Shown in pieces: positions 14,220 through 22,381 of a DNA stretch of 37,697 bases. Source of the stretch: DSQQ01 sp964443075 (GTDB lineage Bacteria > Chloroflexota > Anaerolineae > 4572-78 > J111); the NCBI GenBank assembly GCA_964443075.1, contig CAYUCB010000018.1, positions 1-37,697 of the forward strand. Reading direction: 5' to 3'. Every line of letters begins with the position of its first letter. Positions within the stretch are counted from its first letter, which is position 1. The notes beneath the pieces were generated by a model that had not been told where the DNA came from, ran no database searches, and saw only the letters and a program-made list of their open reading frames with translations. Position numbers and translations under genes: made by a program.

Positions 14220-16455
14220 TGTGATTTCCTGTGCGGTCGGGTAAAAATATGCAAAACTCAGCCCCACCTAATTGACTATGCCCAATTACCTCTATCCGGC
14301 CAAGATAGTGATCTTCGATGATACTTTTGATGATAGTCAATCCCATGCCGGTGCCAACCGGTTTTCCATCTTTATCTACTTTGGTGCTAAAGAGTGGGTC
14401 AAAAATCTTATCTATATCTTCTGACTGAATACCTCGGCCACTATCAGCAAAACACAAAATAATTTCTTTGGTTCGGTTATTATAATCAGTGGTAACCTTT
14501 ATGGCTCTATCATCTAAGGGCGTGTGGCGCATAGCCTCAACCGCATTGGTAATTAAATTGATAAAGATAGCCTCTATGTCCATTGCAAAAGCACGTAATC
14601 GAGGCAGATTCTCGGTTAATTCCAAGCGGGGATTTATATGCAAGCGGGTCATTTCGCCTGAAAAAGCTTTTAATACATCCTGCGCCACTTGATTTAGGTT
14701 AATATCTCTTTGGGTGCGTTTATCAAGGCGAATACGGTCTAAGGCAAACTCTCCCCAAGTTTGTATTTTTTTAGCAGCGTCGGTTAGAACTCGTAAATCT
14801 TCTTCTGCAGTAGCTTTAAGTGTTTCAGGCAAATAGGTTATGGCTTTGCTTAAGAGTTTGGCTCGATTCAAAAGATTGTTTACAGCTCGCATTGTTTCAT
14901 GGCCAAAAGTGGTCATGGCAATACCAAGTGTGGCTAAACCCAGCAAAATTTGGCGCTCAGTTTGTTGCTCCTCGTAAGTCGTTTGAAACTGTTCAACATA
15001 AGTCAAAATTTGTTCTCGGCCTTGCGCTAGTTGAGTGGCCAGTTGGTTGGCTCGCTCCCGAAGTTGTTGATTTTCTTTGCTCTCAAACATAGGGAGAGGA
15101 GGGCTTAATTTGTTAATGGTTTCTTGTAACTCAACAACTACCGGTCTTAACTCTTCCAGTTCCGTGCTGATTTTACTCAACGCTTCTGTTGGCTCTGGCG
15201 TGTTTAATTTTTCTAACTCCCGGCGAAAGCGAAGATGACGTTCCCTCTCCAGATATTCCATCCCTTTTAGGGTAAATTTTATCATATCAAGATAAGCATC
15301 ATTATTGACCAAACCTTCCCGATTAGTTTGGTCTTGCAAATTCGGGTTATTTTGGCGGCTAATAAAGATGCTTCCTACCACTTGATTTTGCGATATTTTA
15401 TAACCCGTGCTACCTACACCAACATTACTTTTGACTTTACGTAGGTTTAAGCCAAGCCAGTCAGTGGCGGGGTCGCCATAAGGCTTAACCCGAAAATTAT
15501 CCCGATAAATCCTCACACCTTGATATTCATTAAGAAACCCACGGAGTTCAGCCCTTTTGACCCCAATTTTTTTAAGATAAGCGGAATCGTCCAGGTAATA
15601 AAAGAGTGTGAACTGAAGGGTTCCACACACAGGTTTTGTACCTGGCGGAAGCTTATCAAAAGATTTGTCCCAAAGGGCACGATATTCTTTAACTTCGCCA
15701 GAACGATGGGTCAACTTATGATGAATTTGACCATCGGCAGTTAAAGTAGAATTTAAGGTGTACTCGGCTGCTTCGGCTACCGGGTTAGTGACTGGCCCAT
15801 CCAAGTCTGGGGCTTCATCACACTCAAAAAAGATCGAAAAATCTACCAAGTTAGGAGCAAAAGGAGGCACTAGCAACGCCAGGTCATCTCGTAACTTTTT
15901 GTAATCACGCTGGGTCCAGCGATCCTCCAAATTCTCTAAGCGTAGTATAGTTCCTGACGGGGTTTCCCACTTGATTTCTATAGACTTTAAAGGATGTTTT
16001 ATTTGGCTCAGTTCGCCTAAGTCCACATCATACTTTTGCCAGTCAAGTTCTAACTGTAGACCTTTGCCATGTTGTTGATATGTGGTAATGATAGCCTTAT
16101 TCCCCAACCGGTTCATAGCAATGCGTCCAATCCCTTTCTCACCAACTTTCACTCGTCCCTTTCGGGTTTGAGGTGTTTGACGCTTATTATTAGTGCTAAT
16201 TACTAACCACTTGTCGGTCAGGTCAGCCAGATTCATCCCCTCGCCATCATCCACAATCTCAATATACCCCACTTCGGTCGAAGCGCCTAGAAATCGAACC
16301 ACAACTTTAGTTGCATCCGCATCGTAGGCATTCTTGACCAATTCCAAAACGGCTATCGTCGGGCTAGAAATATTCTCCCGGCCTAGCATTTGCATAGTAC
16401 GGGGGCTAACCCGAAAACCAACTTCGGTCGGTAGGAGTTTATTTTCACTATCCAT
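14209..16455 (-). CDS. Dual-GHKL protein: MutL/Hsp90-like ATPase plus histidine kinase
   Basis: 748 residues with no signal peptide or membrane segment. The N-terminal GHKL ATPase of MutL/Hsp90/MORC type shows an N-box with E38, N42 and D45 (LELVKNAYDADAT), G1 DDGEGM at 69-74 and G2 VGEKGIGR near 104-111. A middle region (about 140-400) leads into a coiled coil (about 405-510). A kinase half follows: candidate phospho-acceptor H519 in TTFGHE, N-box N637 (LITNAVEAM), G1 ADSGRGI and G2 GTGMGLTIIKSIIE. It overlaps the receiver gene by 11 bases. By eye this gene and the next two are richer in A+T than flanking genes, suggesting transfer. Both ATPase sites look intact. Sensing DNA or phage is inference from context. 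Confidence 0.85.
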   Translation of the reverse strand: MDSENKLLPTEVGFRVSPRTMQMLGRENISSPTIAVLELVKNAYDADATKVVVRFLGASTEVGYIEIVDDGEGMNLADLTDKWLVISTNNKRQTPQTRKGRVKVGEKGIGRIAMNRLGNKAIITTYQQHGKGLQLELDWQKYDVDLGELSQIKHPLKSIEIKWETPSGTILRLENLEDRWTQRDYKKLRDDLALLVPPFAPNLVDFSIFFECDEAPDLDGPVTNPVAEAAEYTLNSTLTADGQIHHKLTHRSGEVKEYRALWDKSFDKLPPGTKPVCGTLQFTLFYYLDDSAYLKKIGVKRAELRGFLNEYQGVRIYRDNFRVKPYGDPATDWLGLNLRKVKSNVGVGSTGYKISQNQVVGSIFISRQNNPNLQDQTNREGLVNNDAYLDMIKFTLKGMEYLERERHLRFRRELEKLNTPEPTEALSKISTELEELRPVVVELQETINKLSPPLPMFESKENQQLRERANQLATQLAQGREQILTYVEQFQTTYEEQQTERQILLGLATLGIAMTTFGHETMRAVNNLLNRAKLLSKAITYLPETLKATAEEDLRVLTDAAKKIQTWGEFALDRIRLDKRTQRDINLNQVAQDVLKAFSGEMTRLHINPRLELTENLPRLRAFAMDIEAIFINLITNAVEAMRHTPLDDRAIKVTTDYNNRTKEIILCFADSGRGIQSEDIDKIFDPLFSTKVDKDGKPVGTGMGLTIIKSIIEDHYLGRIEVIGHSQLGGAEFCIFLPDRTGNHNEQ

Positions 16456-16496
16456 TAATTACCCTGATGATGCTAACTTTGTTATTTTCTCTCAAA

Positions 16497-16525
16497 AGCA
16501 TACAAGAAACTAGGGCAAATGACAA
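16497..16525 (-). promoter_or_regulatory. Possible internal promoter for kinase-receiver-HNH genes
   Basis: In the 91-base gap after the second methyltransferase gene, the minus strand has TTGTCA (16525-16520), 17 bases, and TATGCT (16502-16497). It could let the kinase module be transcribed apart from the methyltransferases. Confidence 0.45.
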
Positions 16526-16546
16526 GTTATTTTCAGCTGTAAGCGA

Positions 16547-18160
16547 TCAAGCTGTGTTTCTAAAAAAAAGAATCGTCTCAATGCTGCCGGTGTTTTCCTT
16601 AAACACATCCCTCGACACCAACATCTCCATCGAAAGCGTTTCCTCCAGCCGCAGCCCCACCGCTTCGCCCAATTGGGCCAGCAGCTTGTCCGTTTCAATC
16701 TCCACTCGCTGACCCCCGGCGAGAGTGTGATTGTTGCCTACCACCACATAGGCCGGAGCGCCCGGCTTGAGCAGCCTCCCAAACGTCTCAAAAACCTGCC
16801 GCATATCTAAAAAATAGCGGGCTAATAAGGCCGCCAGGTTGCGGCGGCGAAAACCAACTTCGGCCTCGGCATTAAGTGTATCAATCAGATCAATCACTGT
16901 AGTAATAGCGTCGGGTAAAATCCCCCGATTTTGCCGGTACTCTTGCCAATATAGCTGGCGCTGGCGGTCGGTAATTTCGCGGTTGCCAATCATCTCATGG
17001 TCACGGCGGCGATGTTGTGGGCGAGATAGCAAGCCCAGATAGCACAGGCTCAACCGGTCCGTATCCAAATAAGGCAAGGCGGTGGCGTAAGGCGGCGAGG
17101 TAATCATCGTATCTACAGCCCCTAATTTGCCGCTCAACAGGTTGGCAGACTGGCAGGCGTTGCCTTCCAGCAGAGTGGCCTGACCTGTCATAAAGCCCTC
17201 ATTTTCATATAGCAAGGCCACAACGGTTTTGACCGAACGGTTAAGTTCGGCCATAAACTCGGCCATAACCTCTATAACCACATCCGATCTGATTTCTTTA
17301 CGTACCCGTAAATCATCCGCTTTTTGCCATGATACGCGACGGATAATATTGCTTAAAACTACTTGAAACAGGGCACGGCAAGCCGGATGAGAGGTCTGGT
17401 TGACTCGTAAGGCAATCGGGTCGAGCTTGGTCAACACTTGAGGAGCAAACCAGTTTGACAGGTAAGCGCGGTCTTGAGGAGGTAAGTACTCAAACCAAGA
17501 AGGGCCAAACGACTTGGCCGTAGCCAAATCCTCTTTGAGAGAAGCATACTCCCTTAGTAACTCGGCGGGTGAAACCCGTAAAATGCCGGTTTTGGCCCGG
17601 CTAACCAAAACCGATAAGGGATTCAAATCAAGGCCGATGGCCGGGCAACCCAGCAAAACCGCCTCGGTGAGAGTAGTGCCACTGCCGCACATGGGGTCAA
17701 GAATGAGCGAATCCGGCCCGGCCCCGGCAATATTGAGCAGCGAACGGACCAACTGAGGGAAGAACTTGCCCCGATATTCGTGGATTCCGTGCGGGCCATA
17801 GCGCAAGTTACGGCGATTAGGCAGAGGTACATTCTGTTCTTGAAACGGCAGCAGATTTTCTAATTGTTCCGGCGTAATCCCATTTTTGACCAGGTTGGTG
17901 GTAGCTTCACGGCGTACCTGGCGGGTGAGTTGGCTTACCAGCGGATTGCCATCAGGCTGAATCCTTTCCCAATAGGTCAGGCGCTCAACCAGGTCATCAG
18001 ATGATTGAGAGGTGTTGATGCGGTAGGTGAGAGGTTCGGTTTTTGAGGTTGCTTCGGGCGTGGGGACTGCGCCGGTTAGGGCGGCCAATTCCTTGAGGGC
18101 CAACACCCGTTCAAAGGGCTGGATATACGGTTTTAAGCGACACACCACCTCACGGTTCAT
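16547..18160 (-). CDS. DNA methyltransferase (N4/N6 amino type)
   Basis: About 537 residues. SAM motif I DPMCGSGTT is at about 155-163 and catalytic motif IV TSPPY at about 354-358, in the order I then IV. Upstream of motif I is HEYRGKFFPQ, matched by HPYPAKFIPQ in the neighbouring methyltransferase, so the two are paralogues. The N-terminal 110 residues are specific to this protein, and the long region between motifs probably holds target recognition. ATG at 18160 is preferred over an in-frame GTG at 18169 because GGGGGTG sits 7 bases upstream. The gene overlaps the other methyltransferase gene by 11 bases. Modification of the amino group of C or A follows from SPPY; the target is unknown. 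Confidence 0.87.
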   Translation of the reverse strand: MNREVVCRLKPYIQPFERVLALKELAALTGAVPTPEATSKTEPLTYRINTSQSSDDLVERLTYWERIQPDGNPLVSQLTRQVRREATTNLVKNGITPEQLENLLPFQEQNVPLPNRRNLRYGPHGIHEYRGKFFPQLVRSLLNIAGAGPDSLILDPMCGSGTTLTEAVLLGCPAIGLDLNPLSVLVSRAKTGILRVSPAELLREYASLKEDLATAKSFGPSWFEYLPPQDRAYLSNWFAPQVLTKLDPIALRVNQTSHPACRALFQVVLSNIIRRVSWQKADDLRVRKEIRSDVVIEVMAEFMAELNRSVKTVVALLYENEGFMTGQATLLEGNACQSANLLSGKLGAVDTMITSPPYATALPYLDTDRLSLCYLGLLSRPQHRRRDHEMIGNREITDRQRQLYWQEYRQNRGILPDAITTVIDLIDTLNAEAEVGFRRRNLAALLARYFLDMRQVFETFGRLLKPGAPAYVVVGNNHTLAGGQRVEIETDKLLAQLGEAVGLRLEETLSMEMLVSRDVFKENTGSIETILFFRNTA

Positions 18161-19586
18161 GGTTGTCACCCCCGTTATTTCTCAAAATAACCAGATGTTC
18201 ATCTCTGATTTTGCCGATTTTAGGATTGAAATATTTTTTGCTGGCCTGTAACTGCCGAACGATATTAGCTTCTACGGCAAAACCGGCCTCTTTGGCCACC
18301 TCTATTAATACTTCGTCATTTTTTATCGTTTCGCCCTTAAGAATCGAATCGCCAATGATAAAGCAGGCGTGACGGTAGGGGTGAAGCTGATATTTTAACC
18401 AGGCAAGAAGGGTCTGTAACTCACCTCTAAAGGTGTCTACGGTGGCGGCGTTGGGGCCTTTACTACTGTATTTGCGGTGGCTGCCGATTTCCTGGCGCTT
18501 AAAGCGGGGTTGATCCATATCCAGCCAGAGCATCCGGGTGCGGTGGTACAGATGATAGCTGTAAGCATTGGGATACGGCGGTGAACAAACCACCAAATCA
18601 ACCGGGCCAACGGCGGGCGCATCCAGCACATTGGCCTCAAAAACCTGGGTAGTTAAGCGTTGGTCAACTTCCTGGCTAAACTCAAAGGCGCAGCGGGCGG
18701 CTTGAGCCAGCGCCCGGCTAAACAACAGCAGCGACTCCCCCGGTTTAAGCTGTTTCTCCCGCCTCACGTAGCGCGTATCCGAATCCTGGCGCGAAACGGT
18801 GACGATAATTGAAGAAAAGGCGACGAGGGCCAGTTGGCGAGTTTTAGCCGAGCGCAAAGCCAGACACTTTTCTTTAATAAAAGAGAGTTCATCAATAACC
18901 GGCTCATCAAACCAATCGCCGATGCCTTCAAAAGTGTGTCGCCGGATTGCCGCGGGAAAAGCCGGTAAATCAGGAAACAAAGGTAGTTTGCCCAGAGCCG
19001 TTTCTACGGCCAAACGCTCCATTTCACCGGCCAGTTGGAGCAAAATTTCTTTATCCGACTCGTCAATCGCGGTGGCTTTGGCCCGGCTGATAAGGCCGGC
19101 CAGCGGGTTGGCGTCTACGCCAATGGCGTGCCGCCCCAACCGCCGCGCTTCTACCAGCGAGGTACCGCTGCCGCAAAATGGATCCAGCACCGTTTCCCCC
19201 ACCGACGACAGGGCTTGAATTAAGGTGTTGGGAATTTGGGGGATAAATTTAGCCGGATAGGGGTGCAGCGAGTGAGTCAGGTACCCGGTGTTGGCGTTAA
19301 CAAAATCCCAATTTAGTCGCTCCAGTCGGGGAATGGCTTCAGCATAAGGCAGGCCAACTTGATACAACGCCGCAATTTCGGCGACACGCGCTGATGGATT
19401 CGTTACTGCCCCCTGGACATACTCAACCACTTTTTTAGCTTCTTCAGGGGTAAAAATTCGCCAGCCGTTGTGGTCGCGGCCTGGTTCGGGCAAATGACCC
19501 TCACGCAGCCAGCGCAGCAGCGTATCTTTGTGTATTCCGGCCATATCGGCCACTTGTTGGGTGGTATAGAAGCTATTTTTCCGCAT
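18150..19586 (-). CDS. DNA methyltransferase with N-terminal MerR-like HTH
   Basis: About 478 residues. Residues about 7-55 form a MerR/excisionase-type helix-turn-helix with wing (TTQQVADMAGIHKDTLLRWL ... NGWRIFTPEEA). The methyltransferase follows: HPYPAKFIPQ near 108, motif I DPFCGSGTS at 135-143, motif IV CSPPYPNAYSY with SPPY at 335-338. The start at 19586 is chosen over ATG 19634 because the -10 box at 19622-19627 lies downstream of the longer start. The leader is then about 29 bases, has no Shine-Dalgarno, and contains a palindrome. An HTH fused to a methyltransferase next to a palindromic operator suggests self-regulation like some restriction-modification enzymes (inference). First gene of the five-gene operon. 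Confidence 0.87.
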   Translation of the reverse strand: MRKNSFYTTQQVADMAGIHKDTLLRWLREGHLPEPGRDHNGWRIFTPEEAKKVVEYVQGAVTNPSARVAEIAALYQVGLPYAEAIPRLERLNWDFVNANTGYLTHSLHPYPAKFIPQIPNTLIQALSSVGETVLDPFCGSGTSLVEARRLGRHAIGVDANPLAGLISRAKATAIDESDKEILLQLAGEMERLAVETALGKLPLFPDLPAFPAAIRRHTFEGIGDWFDEPVIDELSFIKEKCLALRSAKTRQLALVAFSSIIVTVSRQDSDTRYVRREKQLKPGESLLLFSRALAQAARCAFEFSQEVDQRLTTQVFEANVLDAPAVGPVDLVVCSPPYPNAYSYHLYHRTRMLWLDMDQPRFKRQEIGSHRKYSSKGPNAATVDTFRGELQTLLAWLKYQLHPYRHACFIIGDSILKGETIKNDEVLIEVAKEAGFAVEANIVRQLQASKKYFNPKIGKIRDEHLVILRNNGGDNHEP

Positions 19587-19591
19587 TTTTA

Positions 19592-19616
19592 ACACTAAAT
19601 CGTGTATGTTTAGTGT
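19592..19616. promoter_or_regulatory. Palindromic operator candidate
   Basis: ACACTAAA (19592-19599) and TTTAGTGT (19609-19616) are perfect inverted repeats with a 9-base spacer. On the minus strand ACATACAC also occurs twice as a direct repeat. The site lies at the predicted +1 to +25 of the operon promoter and just before the ATG of the HTH-methyltransferase, where a bound repressor would block transcription. Confidence 0.65.
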
Positions 19617-19621
19617 ATGTA

Positions 19622-19650
19622 AGTATAGGCGCATTAGCTGGATTTGTCAA
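19622..19650 (-). promoter_or_regulatory. Promoter of the methyltransferase-kinase-nuclease operon
   Basis: On the minus strand a perfect TTGACA (19650-19645), a 17-base spacer and TATACT (19627-19622). Predicted start near 19615. A separate palindrome, ACCGAA-CA-TTCGGT (19656-19669), sits just upstream of the -35 box. Confidence 0.8.
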
Positions 19651-19706
19651 ATACAACCGAACATTCGGTCTAACAAATATTTAACCACCCAATTCTAAAT
19701 TTCCTA

Positions 19707-19735
19707 TTGCAATAATCCCCCACTTTATTTATACT
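19707..19735 (+). promoter_or_regulatory. Promoter of the cytochrome c gene
   Basis: TTGCAA (19707-19712), 17 bases, TATACT (19730-19735). It is divergent from the operon promoter at 19622-19650. The cytochrome ATG is preceded by AGGAGGAGG. Confidence 0.6.
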
Positions 19736-19821
19736 TATATCAGCGTTGCCGAAGCAGGTAAGGCTACTAAAATTGGGGGCGGCGAGGCCGCCATAGTTTA
19801 ACCTTAGGAGGAGGTTCAAGA

Positions 19822-20883
19822 ATGTCTGTAAAAGTTAAGCTGTTTCCATTTTTGATCGCTGCGCTTATCTTCTTTGGCGGGGCTTTGGCGGCTGCGGCGG
19901 CCCCGCCGGCCTCACCACCGCCGTCACCACCGCGCCAGCAGGGTGACGTTGGACGGGGGGCCTACCTGTTTGGGTTGGCCGGCGGCTGTGGCTGCCACAT
20001 GGGGCAGGCCGGTTTTTTGGCCGGTGGAAACAAATTTGAGGGGCCTTTTGGGGTGGTCTATTCGGCTAATATTACCTCTGACCCCAAAACCGGCATCGGG
20101 AGTTGGACCGACCAGAAAATTATTGAGGCGATCCGCCTGGGTAAGCACCCCGACGGTTCGCAGTTGTCCTCGGTGATGCCCTACCCGGCCTTGAGCGGCA
20201 TGTCGGACCAGGATGTGCAAGATTTGGTGGCTTTTTTACGCACAGCCCCGGCCATTGAAAACGAAGTTCCGGCCAATCAGTTAAACGCCCCTGCGCCGCC
20301 TTTTCAGCCGCGCACCCCGCCCCCGGCGACTGCGCCCACCGGCGGCCTGGAGCGGGGCCAGTATATTGTTAACGTGGCCTCTCACTGTTCCGATTGCCAC
20401 ACGCCGCCAAATGTTAACGTGGCCTCTCACTGTTCCGATTGCCACACGCCGCGTAACCCCGACGGTTCCCTCGACATGTCCAAGTATCTGGCCGGCGGCA
20501 TGATTGAGGGCCAAATTGCCGCTAACATTACCCCGGATAGCGAAACCGGTATTGGCAAGTGGACGGAACAGCAGCTTGTTGACTTTTTGCACACCGGCCA
20601 GCGGCCCGATGGCTCGCCCCTGTCGGCCACCAGCTTGATGAATCTGGTGCTGCAAGGTGGCCTTAAAAATATTACCGACGCCGACGCCCAGGCCGTAGCG
20701 GCCTATTTAAAGAGCGTTCCGGCGGTAAAAAATGAACCGGCGGCTAATACGCCCCCGCCCGCCATGCCAGAATCGGGCGGCGATATTTCGGCTAATCAAT
20801 ACTCTAGCGTGGGGTTAGCTTTGTTGGGGGTAGTCAGTTTGTTGGCCGGTCTGCTGGTTTACCGGCGACAATATCACGCTTAA
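19822..20883 (+). CDS. Membrane-anchored cytochrome c with duplicated heme motif
   Basis: 353 residues. Signal peptide 1-27, a Pro-rich linker, two cytochrome c domains (about 41-150 and 172-300), another Pro-rich linker, and a C-terminal transmembrane anchor (about 328-346) ending in basic residues; the protein faces outside the cytoplasm. Domain 1 has C56-G-C58-H59, a CxCH site and not CxxCH. Domain 2 has CSDCH twice (189-193 and 204-208) because of a 45-bp tandem duplication. Both domains share NIT.D..TGIG.WT and DGS.L, typical of cytochrome subunits of alcohol/gluconate dehydrogenases (family resemblance). The electron partner is not in the window. Strong Shine-Dalgarno; followed by a hairpin terminator. 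Confidence 0.88.
   Translation: MSVKVKLFPFLIAALIFFGGALAAAAAPPASPPPSPPRQQGDVGRGAYLFGLAGGCGCHMGQAGFLAGGNKFEGPFGVVYSANITSDPKTGIGSWTDQKIIEAIRLGKHPDGSQLSSVMPYPALSGMSDQDVQDLVAFLRTAPAIENEVPANQLNAPAPPFQPRTPPPATAPTGGLERGQYIVNVASHCSDCHTPPNVNVASHCSDCHTPRNPDGSLDMSKYLAGGMIEGQIAANITPDSETGIGKWTEQQLVDFLHTGQRPDGSPLSATSLMNLVLQGGLKNITDADAQAVAAYLKSVPAVKNEPAANTPPPAMPESGGDISANQYSSVGLALLGVVSLLAGLLVYRRQYHA
20368..20457 (+). repeat. 45-bp tandem duplication inside the cytochrome gene
   Basis: The unit at 20368-20412 is repeated at 20413-20457. The first 40 bases of the two copies are identical and the last five differ (CAAAT versus GTAAC). It adds 15 residues in frame and a second CSDCH. Confidence 0.95.
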
Positions 20884-20890
20884 TAAAAAG

Positions 20891-20923
20891 GTTCCGAGGT
20901 TACCCAAACCTCGGAACTCTTTT
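20891..20923. terminator. Bidirectional terminator between cytochrome and MFS genes
   Basis: An 11-bp stem GTTCCGAGGTT (20891-20901) / AACCTCGGAAC (20907-20917) with a 5-base loop. It is followed by TCTTTT on the plus strand and, read from the other side, by CTTTTTATT on the minus strand, so it can serve both convergent genes. Confidence 0.8.
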
Positions 20924-20934
20924 CGAGAGGTAAT

Positions 20935-20977
20935 GGCTCTAAAGGTTTGAGTAACCTTTAGAGCCGTTTTATTTTTA
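20935..20977 (+). terminator. Second hairpin terminator after the cytochrome gene
   Basis: A 13-bp perfect stem GGCTCTAAAGGTT (20935-20947) / AACCTTTAGAGCC (20953-20965) followed by GTTTTATTTTT. The T-tract is on the plus strand only. Confidence 0.8.
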
Positions 20978-22381
20978 ATGGGCCGGGCCAGGTACGGTTA
21001 AATTTTCGTTTTTGGCTACCGTAGCTAATTCGGCGGCGCGGTTTTTTAAGGCAAAGGTCAGAGCGACCATCACAATGGCGACCATGCCCATCACCTCAAA
21101 CGCCTCGCTGTACCCTACGATGCCTCCCCCAACGCTCGCTACTACCGCCCCAACCAAAGCCCCGCTGGTTAATTGGCCGATGCTGTTAAAAATAGTGGTC
21201 ACAGCCTGGGCGGCGGCCCTATCGGCGACCGGGGCTTCGTTGAGCATAATATAGCGAATCGGCGCGCCCAACAGGGCCGATAGGCCAAAGCCCAACAAGG
21301 TACAGGCGGTGATAAACATAAGCCAGCTTTGGGGGGAAAAGCTCAACAACAGCATGCCAATGGCCACAATGGCGACCCCGCCCATTATCACCAATTTAGA
21401 ACCAAATCTATCCAGCAGCCGGCCGGCGGTGGGTGAACCAAAAGCTAAAGCCAGCACCACCGGCATCAGCAAAAAGCTAGAGCCTGATTTGCTCACTCCC
21501 AACGCGGCAATGGCCAAAGCCGGAATAAAAACCACGCCCGTTTCGCCCAGACCGGCCCCAATCGAGAGGAAGCTGGCGATAACGATTTGTCGTGATTTAA
21601 ACAAGCGCAAATTTAGGATTGGGTCGGCGTTGCGGCGTTCTAGCCATAAAAACAGCGGCAGTAAAACCAGGGCCAGCAGCAGGGGTAGCCACACCTGGAG
21701 ATTGGTCAGGCTGTCCCCAAAATGGTTGGTATCAATCCGGTTGAGGCCAAAGGTCAAACCGCCCAAAATAAGGCTTAAAGTCAACATTCCCGCCCAATCA
21801 AAGGGTAACCGGTTGAGGGTCGGCTTGTGAGGCAATAACGGCGGGGCCACCAGTAAAATCCCCAGGGCAATGGGCAAGTTGATGGCAAAAAGCCAGCGCC
21901 AACTGGTCAGCCACAGGATGATGCCGCCTACGAGCGGCCCGATAATAAAGGCCAGACCAAACACCGCGCCAATTAAGCCCAGAGCGCTGCCCCGTTTCTC
22001 CGGCGGAAAGGTGTCGCCGATGACCGCTGAAGCCACCGGAAAGATGCCCCCGGCCCCAAACCCTTGAATGGCCCGGCCTATCAGCACCACCGCGAAACTG
22101 GGGGCCAGGGCTACCACCAAAGAACCGGCCGCAAATATCGCAATATCGGCCAGGTAAACCGAGCGCCGGCCCAGCCGGTCAGATAGTTTAGCCATCAGCG
22201 GCGTGCTAATCAGGTTGGCTAAGACATAAATGGTAAACAGCCAGGTGACAGCCCGGTCATCTACCCCAAAAGCATCGCGGATAGTGGGCAGGGCCGGGCC
22301 AACAATGGCAATATCCAGGGCGCCCATTAATACGCCCACAAAAAGAACCCCTAATAAGCGGTTGCGGTGACGATTATCCAT
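20975..22381 (-). CDS. MFS drug/metabolite exporter (DHA2-like)
   Basis: 468 residues with 12-14 predicted transmembrane helices. Motifs of drug:proton antiporters of the major facilitator superfamily are present: LDIAIVGPALPTI in helix 1, motif A KLSDRLGRR after helix 2, RAIQGFGAGG in helix 4, and antiporter motif C around FGLAFIIGPLVGG in helix 5. The substrate is unknown; export of a small molecule is inferred from the family. Its ATG overlaps the end of the CBM9-like gene by 8 bases, so the two are co-transcribed, though no functional link is obvious. Hairpins separate it from the cytochrome gene. Confidence 0.88.
   Translation of the reverse strand: MDNRHRNRLLGVLFVGVLMGALDIAIVGPALPTIRDAFGVDDRAVTWLFTIYVLANLISTPLMAKLSDRLGRRSVYLADIAIFAAGSLVVALAPSFAVVLIGRAIQGFGAGGIFPVASAVIGDTFPPEKRGSALGLIGAVFGLAFIIGPLVGGIILWLTSWRWLFAINLPIALGILLVAPPLLPHKPTLNRLPFDWAGMLTLSLILGGLTFGLNRIDTNHFGDSLTNLQVWLPLLLALVLLPLFLWLERRNADPILNLRLFKSRQIVIASFLSIGAGLGETGVVFIPALAIAALGVSKSGSSFLLMPVVLALAFGSPTAGRLLDRFGSKLVIMGGVAIVAIGMLLLSFSPQSWLMFITACTLLGFGLSALLGAPIRYIMLNEAPVADRAAAQAVTTIFNSIGQLTSGALVGAVVASVGGGIVGYSEAFEVMGMVAIVMVALTFALKNRAAELATVAKNENLTVPGPAH

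Noticed and set aside
12919..16455. Detocs-type defence system
   Set aside because: Detocs also uses a kinase and a receiver, but its kinase carries TPR repeats and its effector is fused to the receiver. Here the kinase has a second GHKL module and the nuclease is a separate gene.
20368..20457. Frameshift or pseudogene in the cytochrome
   Set aside because: The 45-bp duplication keeps the frame and the downstream domain and anchor are intact.
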